Origin: Fonsecaea monophora
Lineage: Eukaryota > Ascomycota > Eurotiomycetes > Chaetothyriales > Herpotrichiellaceae
DNA: 64,000 nucleotides
NCBI RefSeq assembly: GCF_001642475.1
Contig: NW_019173952.1
Location: forward strand, 301,034 to 365,033
Direction: 5' to 3'
The position numbers and the translations under genes were made by a program. Position 1 is the stretch's first letter. Every line of letters begins with the position of its first letter. This document shows positions 13,101 through 25,387 of the stretch, piece after piece. A model generated the notes under the pieces. The model was given only the letters and a program-made list of their open reading frames with translations. It ran no database searches and was not told where the DNA came from.

Positions 13101-14248
13101 TCCGACATCAGTGGCAACGCGAGTGACTTCGGTGGCGAACGTTCTGAGTTGGTCCACCATGGTGTTAATAGTATGCTGTAGTTCAAATATTTCGCCCTTT
13201 GCGCGACTTTGTACTTTTTGACTGAGATCACCACGTGCAACGGCCTTGGTGACGGTTGCAATCTCCCTGACTTGGTCTGTCAGGTTCGCTGCCATTATGT
13301 TGACTGCTCAAGCGTTAATTCAGATCCTTTCCACAACAAATTAGAAGCTTTACCGTTGTCCGTCAACTCCTTCCATATGCCATGCACTCCGCTGATCTGA
13401 GCCTGTCCACCCAGAATGCCTTCGGTTCCCACTTCGCGGGCGACACGAGTGACCTCGCTGCCGAAGATCTCCAGCTGATCCATCATCGTGTTGATGGTGA
13501 CTTTGAAGGCCGCAATTTCATCGTCCATTTCAGTAGCTTGGATCTGGACTCGTTTGGACAAATCGCCATTGGCAACCTGTGTGATGATGCCACCGATCTC
13601 ACGCAAAGCTTTTTGGAACGCCTCGTTTGCTTGCTGGTGTTTCCGCAGCTCCCTCTCCAAGATCGAAACGTCTTCATTTTCCACCCTCATGAAGGCTTGT
13701 TTGGCCTGCTCTTCCGAATTCCGTAGACCACGACTGATCTCTGCAATTGTGTCTCGCTGACTCTTTATCTGCTCCGCCTGCCTCTCGACATGTTCTCGCA
13801 ATATGCTAATATCATCTTCACTCACTGCACGGTCCGGTTCTGAAGGTCGAAAGGAATCTCTGGCAGCGAGAAGGTTGTTGACGCGCCTCGAATGATTGTA
13901 ATTGATAGGTGTTCTCTCAGAAGAGTCTGCAGAGAAATCAGTGCCAGATTCGCCCAGAGAACCCCGTGGTTCCACTGGGCGGGACAACGGCGAAGCCGGG
14001 CTCTGAAATTCACCTGGAGTATCTGGCAGTGAGCGCCCAACAACATCCGCCCGAGATTCCAGGTAGTGTATCCGTCTTGCAAGAGCGGCTATTTCAGCTT
14101 CGAAGTCTTCTTTTCCCGGTGTATCGTCTCCAGGGAGCTTGTATGGTGGAAGCTTCAAGCCATTGGTGTAGGTGGACGAGGTCGAGCCCTTGGCCAATCC
14201 ACGCAGAATTGCCGCAGCGGCTGCCAGTGTCTCGTCCGGGCGAGACAT
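10179..14248 (-). CDS. nik1: Group III hybrid histidine kinase (Nik1/Os-1 type)
   Basis: Two exons (14248-13354, 13303-10179) with a 50-bp intron give 1339 residues, near the roughly 1300 usual for the family. The N-terminus (MSRPDETLAAAAAILRGLA) matches the family's alanine-rich start and is the first ATG in frame. Six HAMP-type repeats of about 92 residues follow, each with a GDLSKKV-like motif and a GGQA turn. Next come a HisKA domain with phospho-acceptor His near residue 749 (NMSHEIRTPMNG), an ATPase domain (NLVGNAIKF, DTGIGI, GTGLGLSI) and a receiver domain with the acceptor Asp in VLMDVQMP. Family role: a cytosolic osmosensor upstream of the HOG MAP-kinase pathway and target of phenylpyrrole and dicarboximide fungicides, for which the HAMP repeats are needed. 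No damage is visible. Confidence 0.97.
11900..13600 (-). repeat. Six degenerate in-gene repeats encoding HAMP units
   Basis: Within the kinase gene a unit of roughly 276 bp recurs six times, with the spliced intron falling between units 1 and 2. Repeated protein signatures are GDLSKRV, GDLSQKV, GDLTRKV, GDLSKKV, GNLDKKI and GDFSKLI, each followed by a conserved GGQA and WKELT-like segment in most copies. Confidence 0.85.
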
Positions 14249-16726
14249 GGACGATGCGAAATCCTCTATAGAGTGTTCCTCCTCATGAGGCGCGGTCGAG
14301 ACAGGATGGTTGCAGGCGGTTTTGGTATGCCAAAGGGCCCTGGTTCTAGGCCGCGTCCAGCAGCGTACACAAAATGGCCGGAGAGCCACCTTGTTCACCG
14401 AAGACGATTTCGCGGGCAAGTGATTGGTGATGGAGAAGGAGATATTACGCTCAACAGAGTCGTCGATAGGTACGAGAAGTTTGGTGGTTGCAGAGTGGGA
14501 GATATCTTGTAAGCTGGTTAACTCGATCGACTCCGACAGATAGTACAGGGTTGGTTGGATGGATTAGACTGGGCGACGAGTGGGATAGATCTGGGCATGC
14601 CCAAAAAGACGCTAGGTGCGAAGCGGATAAACGGCAAAATGTGTCGCCCAAGCAGAATGACTTAACAGGGTCTGAAGGCGACAGAAGGGAGGGCCCTCGG
14701 GCGCAGAGTGTAAAGTGTACGGTGAGGAACGTAGGGCGGGAGGACGGAGAATAGGAGTAATGATAGGGAAAAAATGTAGGGTGGTTTTCTCGATCCAGAG
14801 GAAGGGAGGAAGGTCTGTTAGTGGGAAAGGGAGGGTGGATGGTGATGGACTGTCCACCGCAAGAGAGGCGCAACTACTGTGAACCTCCTGAGAGCGAGAT
14901 CGTCGCTGCAGATGCCCAAATGGCATCAGCGGGCACAAAAGGGACAGCCAGGGAGAGGTACCGGGCGAGGTGGGAAAGAGTACCTCTTACAAGACACGCC
15001 TGGGGCCGCCACGAGCCACAACCAACGGGCACCGCCCAAAATTGAGGCTGCATGAAGTTGGTGCCCCAAACCGACCCGAGGTGCCCCTGGGATGGCGCGC
15101 ATTGGTTCCCTTGGGCCCCGTCGCGGGGACATGGGGGAGCGGTTTAACCCAATCCTCAATTAGCCACTCGGCAAGCCCAATCCAAGCCTCGACTCGACTC
15201 GACACAACCCTTGGCTTTGAATGGCATGTGGGTGCCTCGCGATAATTAATGCGAAGGCGATCTATGCTTTTTGCCTGGATACTGGATAGTGATTCTAGGT
15301 GGTCATGCAACCGACGAGTGGAAGCTAGAGCCGTTGCTACACCAGGACCTAGAGAGTACCTGCGTGGGCAGAATACAACTAACACATTTTATTCTGAATG
15401 CACAATTTGGGTTCAAGCTGAAACGGTGTGTCGAAACTTACCCAGATCACTGTCCTCTCCTTAGCATTGACGATCGTCTTTGGCGGTGTAGCCACATGTA
15501 CGAGCATGACCAGCGTGACCAGTGTGGACGAGTAAGGCGAGGCAACTGTTCTTGCTTTCAGGATCTTCATCTCTGCCACCATCTCTGCCACTGTCACCAA
15601 GCACGACCAGTACCCGTCTCTGCTTTGAAAATAACAGAAGATCCAACGGTGTCTACGACAGACAATGCGGATAGATAGGAGTTTGAACCTGCAAGGCCGC
15701 CAACCACCACACTCATATAACATCCCGCCAGAGGGAACAGGGACCTCGTCAGCTGCATCCAGTGATGCAAAAACTTCCCGACACTCATTGGCTGGAGGAT
15801 TGGAAAGGCTACACTTATTCTCTGAGGCACGGGTAGTGAGCCCCCAACGGCAATCTCATCCGTAGCGAGACCTTGGTCCCATGTCTCGCCTGGCAGGATG
15901 ACGTCTTTGTCACACGTGAACTAGTCGGCAGACTGCCTCAATGAGTGGGAATTCCCTGGTCCAGTCTTCGTCTCAGGGAGATTAAGTGATTGATCGCTTT
16001 GGATGATAGTTTGTACTGATCAGGCTGAAAATTTGATAACCATCAGCCGGCGAGCCTGTGGAGAAAATAAGTAGTACAGCGAAGTAATGACTAGAATACC
16101 CCTAAGTTATTTTGTTTCTTACTCAAAGTTTTAGGAATGAAACCGTAGATTTTATTCTCTAGTTACAACTACGAGCTAATAAGCTACATAATGATAGTAA
16201 TATTTAACAATAATCCCTGAGAAAGGGTAGTAGAAAAGTATCTTGGAATTCTATAAAGGGAGGATAATGCGGTCTGACTACGGTGTTTAGTTTGGGGTGC
16301 TGCACCGACGTTTTTTCCGCAGGCTCGGCGGGTTCGAACGTCCAGAATTTTCACAGATCAGAATGCTCTTGAACATGTTGTATTACCATAGCCGGGATGA
16401 GTGCTCTAACCAATCTTGCGAATCCCTCGTGTCTGTCCAACGGCCGAACTTGCGGCCAATTCCGAATTAGAGCTGGTTTCTCTCACACAAGCATTCTCTC
16501 TTTCATATCTGATCTAGAAGGGTGCATTGTTGCAGCAGGGTCGCCATAAGTGAAGGATGCAATATGATATATTCCTATAGGGACATATTTGGGAAGAACG
16601 AAGTGACGAAATTATCCTGATGTGACCGACATCGTTAGATTAACATGGTCCAGCAGTGCTAGGCACAACTATCAATTTCCACAGAAACCCTGACTAAAGA
16701 TTATGATACATTACGACGAGGCATGA
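14249..16726. other. Long intergenic region upstream of the histidine kinase
   Basis: About 2.5 kb without a supported gene. The proximal part should be promoter and 5' leader of the kinase. The stretch around 16080-16260 is AT-rich. Open frames here (for example at 15271) lack family features. A GGTTCGAAC box at about 16330 was considered as a tRNA signal and rejected. Confidence 0.4.
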
Positions 16727-18759
16727 TTAGAGACTTAAGCCCTCCAATGCTTCTAGAAACCCTGCAATAGCTCCAGCGCCCAGAAGACCCTTAGTGGCAC
16801 TTTCGCGGATATTTTGCTTTGTGGATTTCTCCCTCGAGTGCCTCTTCTCATCATGGATGCGTGATGTGGTGTTATGTTGGGACAATCGGGACGGTGATCT
16901 TGCGGATTTGCCATCTTGAGACACCGGTCTCGGCGATAGGCCCATCCGGGTGGAGGACTGAGGAATGTATCGAGTCTGAGAAGAAGGAGGTAGGTATCCA
17001 GTGAGTTGCGGATACCCATGTTGTTGTATCAACGGATGTCCCTGTGGATGCATTTGGCCGCCATATCGTCCGAATGCAACTGCCTGTGGAGGCACCATTG
17101 AATTCGGGGCATTATGCATCTGTGCTGGCAGTAGAGGCGACGAGACGCTGTGGTGGATCGGGTTCTGATCGGGTGTTACCCAGGGACGATGGCCGGGTGG
17201 GTGGTATGCAGGAGATGACAGTCTTGATGCCGTTGACTGAGCCGACGTCACGGAGGGCTGAGTTGAGGGCGGACGGTTGACACCAGCGGGAGCAGCTGTG
17301 ATCCATGGCGGTGGTTCAACTGGCGGCGTGAAGGCGTGTGCTACGGGTGCGTCTCCCCCAGCAGCTTGTATCTTCCGTTCGACACCAGGGCTGCCGCTAC
17401 TCCGGCGCCGAGGTTTGGGCTGGGCCATTTCGGCTTCGGAGGCAGATGATTCTGAACCTGAGTCAAGCACGTATCGCCGCGAGGATCGCTTCTTGGAGCT
17501 AGGGCTACCTCCGGGGGAATCCTCCATGTCGCTGCTTGCTGCACTCACGCTTGGCTGGTAACCAGAGTACTGCTTCCGTCTCTTGAATGCTTCATGGCGT
17601 GCAGAGGCAGAATTCGGCTTCCTCCAGTCGGTCGTTGTGCCTTCCAGGTAATAGCCACGAGGGCTCCCGTCACGCTCTCGATATCGTTCATGGAAAGGGG
17701 TCTCCTCGTCCTCCTCATTGAGATTGTGCACTGAAGGGGCGTATCTGGAACCAGAGTCACGGTTGTGGCGCCTCTCTCGAATCTCACGCCAAATGGTCCA
17801 TCTTTCGAGGAGAGGGTCGATCGCGCGATCGGATACCTGAACCATATCTCGAGGAGAATCTCGAATTTGATGAAGCATGTGATCAAGCTCGCCGAGAGAA
17901 AACACTGGTAGTCTCACCAAAGCGGTCGAGGGGGGGTGCTCGGGAGCGATGGGGCTAGAGTTGTGTTGAGAGCTGTCTACAGAAACCGCCAGCGACTGGT
18001 CGTCATGCACGGCGCCGTTGTTCATGGATGATTTTCTATCTTCCTCCTCTTCTCGCTGCGAGGCCTCAAATAATGCGTCCATATTACTCATCTGCCAGTA
18101 TCGGACAATCAATGCATTTTGGGCCTCTGCGCGTTCCTGAGTGATCTCTTCTTTCTTGAAAGAGACTTCTTCCGGGGAGTCGCTGCAATTTCATCGTTAG
18201 TAATTGTCTCCGATACACTTGACGAAATGTCAAACCTTCGTGAGGTGGACGCCATCACCTTTCCTAGCTGGACTATCTGCAGCATGACCGACAGGCTTAA
18301 CTGAAGACTTTCGAGTTGTGCGAGCAGATATATAACCCTGTGTTTTCTGAATGTCCTTCTGAACCTCTGTTGAAGAGTGTAGGCAGTTGTGCTGGCTGTG
18401 TCCTGCGCACTCACACGCACCCACATGTCCTTGATCTCATCAAAGACTCTTGTGCTTTCATCTGCAATCGATTTTGCTGTCTCGATAGCTTCCTGGGAGT
18501 GAACTGAGTCTGTTGCCTGAAGAACTTGACCCGTGTGCTTCAGCATCATCGAGAACATTGTGACGCCCTTTGATATGCTCTTGACCTCGAGGCCCGCATT
18601 TGAGAACTCGGAACTAATCGCATTGAGAAGCAGCGAGAGTCTGAAGCCCGCACCGGCGACGTCAATAATGGGCGTGATGTTGCCTGCGCAGGAGTCAGAG
18701 TCAGTTTCATCAGACTGGGTAGGGACTCGACTTGGAGATGACGTACTTCTTGCGGTCAT
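16727..18759 (-). CDS. Serine/proline-rich fungal protein of unknown function
   Basis: Three exons (18759-18747, 18683-18236, 18182-16727) give 638 residues. The first exon is only 13 nt (Met-Thr-Ala-Arg plus one base) and is joined by a GTACGT...GCGCAG intron. The second intron has a clear ACTAAC branch site and TTGCAG acceptor. The N-terminal 150 residues are helical and hydrophobic-patterned (VAGAGFRLSLLLNAISSEF), resembling the fungal N-terminal domain found on many NACHT and ankyrin proteins. The rest is low complexity: acidic and basic patches, Ser/Arg-rich stretches and a long Pro/Gln/His-rich segment. It ends in a Gly/Ala/Leu-rich helix. No catalytic domain is seen. A regulatory or scaffold role would be a guess; the gene structure is well supported. 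Confidence 0.75.
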
Positions 18760-20734
18760 GCTGGATGCGCCTTGAGCAAGGAAAGCCAAATATTGATGGA
18801 ATTAAGGGAACTAGCCCAAGAGGTAGATATCAGCAGTGTTGAATCAAGGTTGCCGATATTCCCAGATGATATGGCATGAGCGAACAAGTAGGCACACAAA
18901 CAATGGTTGCGAACACGAGGCTGCATCCTGGCTGGGAAGGTCATAACGTCTGGGGAGGTTTGGTGGGGGAGAGGGGCTAAAACAGCGCACGCCAAAGCAG
19001 AATATCGCTGTAGTGAGGCTGATGGGCTACTTGATTGTTGAGGGGATTTGATGCAAAGTCTCCAACAGAGCAGGGGTTCTGGAGGTGAGAGTGAGTTGTA
19101 ACTGGCCGGCTTGCAAACTCTGTTCTGCATCAGAAATGGCCTCGCGCGCCACAAATTTGACACATTGGTGCACATTGCATGATGAGGCAGTGAGGAGAGT
19201 TCTGTAGCGTTGAGACCAAAAGGCCTGATCTGTCTAGGACCAAAGTTCCCCAGTTGAGAAGTAGAATGACAATGGCGAGGGGGAATGGAGATCGGGAACG
19301 TGTCTATTATGAATCACATCTCTGGTCTCCATCTTGGTGCCATCTTTCATATTATGCTACTAAGATATGGATCTCAAACTAGGGGCAATTGTTCTTTTGG
19401 ATCATGGTGCCGGATCCTTCGTCTCAGCATAGCATCTGAGGCTTGGCACTGGTGCAGTCTTGGTATGTGATGGAGCCATAAGGTGGATGAAAGCAGATGA
19501 GTTTCGAGCTTTGCAATCATACAAGCAGTTCTTGTAAAGGTATTCGTAGGGGGTGTCTCACAGGATAAACATTCGCAGAGGTGCACCGTTCATCGCCCCA
19601 TTAAGTCAATCCAACTCCCGGTTTACGCAAGCACAACACCAGGGTACCTCAATATGCGGATACTGCCGCCAGCCACCCTCGATTTGAATGACCAACGAAG
19701 GGAAAAAACCATGTGAATTATGGGGTGAGCAAATGAAGATAGTGTCTTTGGCATCTTCTGAGCCTCCTCGTCTCTTTCGCCTCCAGTTGGCATGCTGACC
19801 CGCCTCATGGTCAATAAGACCACGTTCGAGAAATGGAATGCTCCAGAGCGGGCTAAGTACTTGTCCCATGTACCTAAGATGCCATGGAAAAGGAAAAGGG
19901 GAGCTTCCCCTTCTCGCTTAAAAGTGGCGTTTTCGTGGGCTTTTCGGTGTTGGCGGTGTCGCTTTTTCCCAAGGCCCATACCTATCAAGGCACCCCAGGT
20001 ACGCATCCCATCGAGTCCATGCTTGTGCCTTGGCCCGTCTTGGGCAAGGCCGCCTTTTTAAGCTACTCAGAGTTGCAGGCTAATTGTGCCGGGTCTGAGA
20101 CCCGCATGGGCTTGGGGGTGGGTGCGTGGGCACTGGGCTCGCCCCTCGCACCAACACCTGTTGATCGTTTCTCTTTTACCCTTTCGTCTTTCGCCATCTC
20201 TCTCAATCTACCCGCACCTGGACCCCCGGCGTTGGGTCTCGTCAAGCCCTTCACCTGTGCAACTCTGAGTAAAGATTGTCGTGCTGTTGAGTTCTGGTAT
20301 CTTTCGTTTGAACCTTTTCACTTTTACTCCATACATCCCGGCCCTACTCTCGGTCTCGACCGCAAGCGAACCCAATCCCCTCTATCGGTCCATCTAATTG
20401 CCTGCAACCTTTTGCCAACCGTCCTAGTGTTTTCACACCCACAACCTGCCTTGGGATTGACCTGCGTTCTTCGACCCTTCACACACGATCGTGAACGATT
20501 TCTACGTACGGCTGATCTACTGAGTTGTTTATCTGTCACCGAGACCAAATCACGAGCGCCTCCGAGCGTCCCAGAGCGCCCCTGCGTGCCCTTCAGCCAT
20601 CTCGCAGTCTAGGACGCTGACCATGCGGCGTTTATGAAGCACCGATCGCGACGCTGAGAGAAAACTGGGAACACGACGCCTGCTGCAGTTGATATTGAGA
20701 TGCAAAGAGCAAGGAAGGGTGTTCAGCCGCGGCC
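18760..20734. other. Divergent promoter region between hypothetical gene and SLN1-type kinase
   Basis: About 2 kb between divergently transcribed genes. The part from about 20150 to 20620 is pyrimidine-rich, as is common in fungal 5' leaders. A 242-codon open frame (19884-20612) has biased Pro/Leu/Ser content and no start or splice context that links it to a real gene. No RNA gene is seen. Confidence 0.4.
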
Positions 20735-23700
20735 ATGCGGATCTCGATACGAGAGCAGCTCGGACTGCTCGTCCTCTTTTGCTCCCTTACATCTCTGATG
20801 GTGCTTGCGCTCGCAGTGGTACGTCGCGTGGAAAATGTTGACAGCGGATGATACTGAGTGAAATATGGCCAGTGGTTCCAAAATTACAATTTCATTACCG
20901 GCATCAGGTCAGGGAAAATGCCTGCCCATCCTGAAGTCCTTCAGCGCTGATTGACATTGACAGGTTATCCGGACTGTCCTTGACGGCATCTCTCAAAGCA
21001 GCACAGTTCACGAGCGCACTACTGTTGTATGATTCACAGGCCAGGCTGATCAGTACGCGGCTGCTAATCCAGAGTGCTCTGGGAAGATATAATTCGGGTA
21101 ATCCTTCCGAGAACCTTCTTCACTAAAGTGATAATGCTAATCATGACCACTGAGAAGGAAACACCTCAAACGAGAACTGGCAACGTTCTGTGAGTGACTT
21201 CCAGGGCGCTCTCGCCAATGGCAGCCTTCTGGTCCAGGCAATTCTATATCCCAATGCCTACAATGGAAACGAGACTGCGGTCAATGGGCTACTCAACGTC
21301 ACTGCAATTGGATTGGACGGCACAATCAAACTACCCTACAACTATACGAATGGCTCAGCTGTTTACTTGGGAGACCCGGGCCTAGGCTACCCCTCCTCAC
21401 TGTATCCAAATTTGACTTATGGCCCTCCACAATCAGGAACCAATTTTTCAACTCTATACTACAAAGGCCAAATCATTCGACCTGATGACACCCTGTTCCT
21501 AGGACCTTTGGTTGTGAATGAGACTTATTCCCTTCTGTCGCTCACAGTTCCCCTGATCAACAACACATCTCGGTCCGATGTCCTTGGCTGGATGACGGTT
21601 CTGGCCAATACTAATATGCTATACGAAATCCAGCAGTCACCTGAAGGACTCGATAAAACCGGGGAAACTCTTATTATTGGTCCAGCGTCGTCGAATAACC
21701 ATTTTGGACAACAGGTCCGGGGATCTAGCAAGTCCTACCTGGAATCTCAACTAGTCCGGTATGTGCTACCACCGGCAAGCAATTCTACACTGGATTATCG
21801 GCACCAGGCCCGAAGTGGCGTCAACAATGCCACCGAGCCATTTCCAGCTTCAGGTTATCCGGCAGTCGTTTCTGCGTGGACCAAGGACAACCAGGCCATC
21901 AATAATGCGGGCGCCTATATTTCAACTCGGAATGAAGAAGGAAAACGAGTTTCCGCAGGTTATGCCACGCTATCTACCAAGTTTGTCGATTGGGTGGTTG
22001 TGGTAGAACAATCACACCACGAGGTGGTTGCCCCTATCGACCATCTGCGTGATGTTGTTCTCATCTGTGTCTTCTCTGTGACCGGCTTACTCCTGCTCGT
22101 CATGTTCCCCATGGCACATTATTCGATCACCCCAATCCGACATCTCGCAGCTGCAACCGCCAAAACGGTAGAGCCTTATCAACCTGACGATAATAGCGAA
22201 TATTCCAGCACTTTCGGCCACCAAGTCGCGGAGATGGAGGACGTACTGGACTCTGATGAACGCGAGGTGGCTAGAAAAGAAGGCTTTTTCGGTGTTCTGA
22301 CAAGGATTTCTAAACCAAAACAGTCAGATCGATCGACAACTCCTCGACACTTGCGGCGAAGAACATTCAGGATACCTAGGAAAGTTCCAGAGCGAAAACA
22401 TCTCATCACTGATGAGCTTACGGAGCTGACTCGCACCTTTAACGAGATGTCTGACGAGCTAACGATGCAATACGAGCGTCTCGAAGAAAGGGTAAAGCAG
22501 CGTACAGCGGAGCTCGAGAAAAGCAAGAAAGCCGCCGAAGCAGCGAACCAGAGCAAGACGCTCTTCATCGCTAACATTTCCCACGAGTTGAAAACGCCTC
22601 TCAATGGTATTCTCGGCCTTACGACCGTTTGTATGAACGAGGATGATCTAGGCCGGATCCGGTCTACACTAAATACCATCTACAAATCTGGAGATCTGCT
22701 TCTCCACTTGTTGACCGATCTTCTTACCTTCAGCAAGAATGAGGTTGGCCAGCAGCTGTCGATTGACGAAGCGGAATTCAGACTCAGCGATCTGAGCACG
22801 CAACTGATGCCTACCTTCGAAAAACAGGCTCGCGAGGCACAAGTGGATCTCAAAGTACTGTTCCTTGGCACGAACGACGCTTTTGGTGACGCTTCTGAGT
22901 TGTCTGGAGAAAAGCTATATGGCCCAGTTGGCACAGGCCGCGTTAGGGACATGTGTCTATGGGGTGACAAGAACAGGATTTTACAGGTCCGTCTAGTCCC
23001 GGAAACTAAATTCATTCTACTAACTAGCTTCAGGTCCTGATGAACTTTGTCAGCAACAGTCTGAAGTTTACTCCTGCGCATGGCTCTGTCACAGTCCGTG
23101 TTCGCTGCATGGGTCTTGTTGAGAGCTTTCCTAGTAGAGCAGGAAGCGCGCGAAAGTCCTCCCTGAACTCAAGAAAGTCAAAGTCTTCGAGCAATAAGCG
23201 AGTACGGATGTCAGATGGCTCCCTGGTTCCACCAGATAGCGCCGATCATGACAAGAGTCGTTCGAATTCTGGGGGACTCGAAGACTCAAAACTTAGCATC
23301 AACGTGGCTGGAGGCACAACGCACATACCGAAGGTCGCAGAAAGGCAGCGATCAATGTCACCCCCACCAGTGAATACGAAAGATTTGAGCTTCGAATTCG
23401 AGGTTGAAGACACAGGTCCGGGGATTCCACCTGAACAGCAGAAAATGATCTTTGAACCCTTTGTACAGGGTGACCTAGGCTTGAGCAAGAAATACGGGGG
23501 TACTGGATTGGGTCTAAGCATCTGTGCTCAACTAGCGGCCTTAATGGGTGGTGACATTTCTCTCGACAGCAAAGTGGGGTTTGGCAGCAAGTTTACTATG
23601 CGGATTCCGCTTCGCTATGTATCAGAGCGCACCCCGTCAATGGCCTCCTCAACACGGAAATCCGCCTCCAAAGCCAGCAGTCTTGTTGGACAAGCCTTGC

Positions 23701-24481
23701 ATGACCAACCCGACGTAACGCCGCACACCCACACTGGTTCCACGACATCCTTACCCTCAGCCCGGGATGATCAACCCAAACTAGCCGATGTTCCAAGGAT
23801 AGTCGGCTTCACTCAACCTTATGTGGCGAAAGAGATAAAGAGTAGCGACGCATCTCAAGCAGGACTCAATGAGATAAAGAAGGTGGAGAATGAAGCTGCA
23901 CAAAAGGGTCGAAAAGTGCGCGTGCTCGTGGCAGAAGACAATCAAGTGAATCAAGAAGTCGTCCTTCGCATGCTGAGGTTGGAAGATGTCTATGGTAAGT
24001 CCCCTGAACCAGTGTAATGCTACAATCTCACTGTCTGATAGATGTCACGATTGCGAAGGACGGACAAGAAGCATTTGAAAAGGTTCGGGAATCCATGGTG
24101 AGCGGGCAACGGTTTGATCTAGTATTTATGGACGTTCAAATGCCCAACCTTGATGGAATTCAGTCGACCAGACTCATCCGCGAAATGGGATTCAAGTCGC
24201 CTATTGTCGCCCTTACTGCGTTTGCCGAAAAGTCCAACGAGGACGAGTGCATGGCTTCCGGAATGGATTACTTTCTGGCCAAGCCGATTCGAAGACCTGC
24301 TCTCAAACAGGTCCTTAAAAAATATTGTGCAACAATTCCGGAGGAGGAATACGAGGGAAGTTCAACTGCGGTGCCTCGTTCAGACGAGAATGCAGCGCCA
24401 CAAGCGAAAAACGGTCAGACCACATACAGGGAGCCCAATATTGACCCGTTGGACTCAGGCGACGTCTCACCACTATCATGA
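20735..24481 (+). CDS. sln1: SLN1-type transmembrane hybrid histidine kinase
   Basis: Six exons (20735-20818, 20873-20907, 20964-21097, 21158-22986, 23034-23994, 24042-24481) splice in frame to 1160 residues. The N-terminus MRISIREQLGLLVLF is the conserved start of SLN1/TcsB proteins and forms the first membrane helix. An extracellular sensor domain with many N-x-S/T sites follows, then a second helix near residues 383-405 (LICVFSVTGLLLLVMF), a HAMP region and coiled coil. The HisKA domain has its His near residue 560 (NISHELKTPLNG). The ATPase domain (NFVSNSLKF, DTGPGIPPE, GTGLGLSI) and receiver domain (Asp near 1045 in FMDVQMPNLDG) follow. Family role: plasma-membrane osmosensor passing phosphate through YPD1 to SSK1 and SKN7. 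All key residues are present. The three 5' exons are short and would be missed by simple ORF calling. Confidence 0.95.
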
Positions 24482-25387
24482 TTGCTCCATCGCCGCGGTC
24501 CAGAATCAGCCATATCAATTGTATAACAGTACTCCTATTCATATTGGGTATAAGGAAAATGTGTGGAAGCTAGGCACTCTCATGCCAGGAGAGGTCACTA
24601 CTGGTGGCCTATTGTTTGCCTGGGTATCCAAAATCTCAGATTTGTTTCAGATGGTAGTGCATATGGACAGCGATGGCGTGTGGAGTTGGGCTCTATACTG
24701 TTGGATATGGGCACTTTAAGACACATCTGAGTGCTACGGTCTGGAAAAAAGTTCAAGGTTCATGGGAGACGCAATTTATTAGGATTGCAAGTATCACAAT
24801 TCACGGTTCCATATTGGGGTGGTAAGGGAGGGAGAGCCCCTCAATTCATAACTGAATACGAATATATCTGGCTGCACTAGCCAAGCAAGCCGTGAACGGG
24901 GCGTGGGTAACGAAAGACGAGTTCGAGTCGTGGAGCACGAATGGTGTGCGTAGTTGACATGGAACAAACTGCTGAATGCTTACAACACTAGAAGGGTGGC
25001 TCCAACGGAGTTCACTTGGTAACTTGCGAGACAAGGGCATTGGCCCTGCACCAATATGTACATACATCCTCGGTATACGTACAGTACCTCGTACAGAGCA
25101 CAGGCTACCGTGGTCCGTGGGCGAATTAGGCGCAGGGACGCAAGATCGACCCACAGCATAGTGAGATCTGATCGATCTCGCTGGTAGATCCGATCCTCAC
25201 TTTTCTTACATCATCACTGCCAACTGCCAAATTACTAGCATCAGTGAGATGCGTAGCTCTCACGAAAGGTACATTCTTTGGTTTCTGCTTCTTGCTGCAC
25301 GCGTGAGTTGCTCCTCGATTTTGCGTATCGACCGCATGACTACGTGAACGATAGGTGGAAGTCGTCTCAAGACAAGCATTTCCAACC
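24482..25387. other. Intergenic between SLN1-type kinase and photolyase
   Basis: Holds the kinase 3' end and the photolyase promoter. No supported gene. Light-response elements may be present but I could not confirm a motif. Confidence 0.4.

Noticed and set aside
14249..14419. Upstream extension of the Nik1-type kinase by 57 codons
   Set aside because: The extension begins with a TTG, not ATG. The ATG at 14248 gives the conserved family N-terminus.
16300..16350. GGTTCGAAC box resembling a tRNA T-loop
   Set aside because: Flanking bases do not form a T-stem, and no acceptor stem or credible A box could be matched around it.
19884..20612. 242-codon open frame upstream of the SLN1-type kinase
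   Set aside because: Biased Pro/Ser/Leu composition in a pyrimidine-rich leader, no family motifs, and position directly upstream of a well-supported start.
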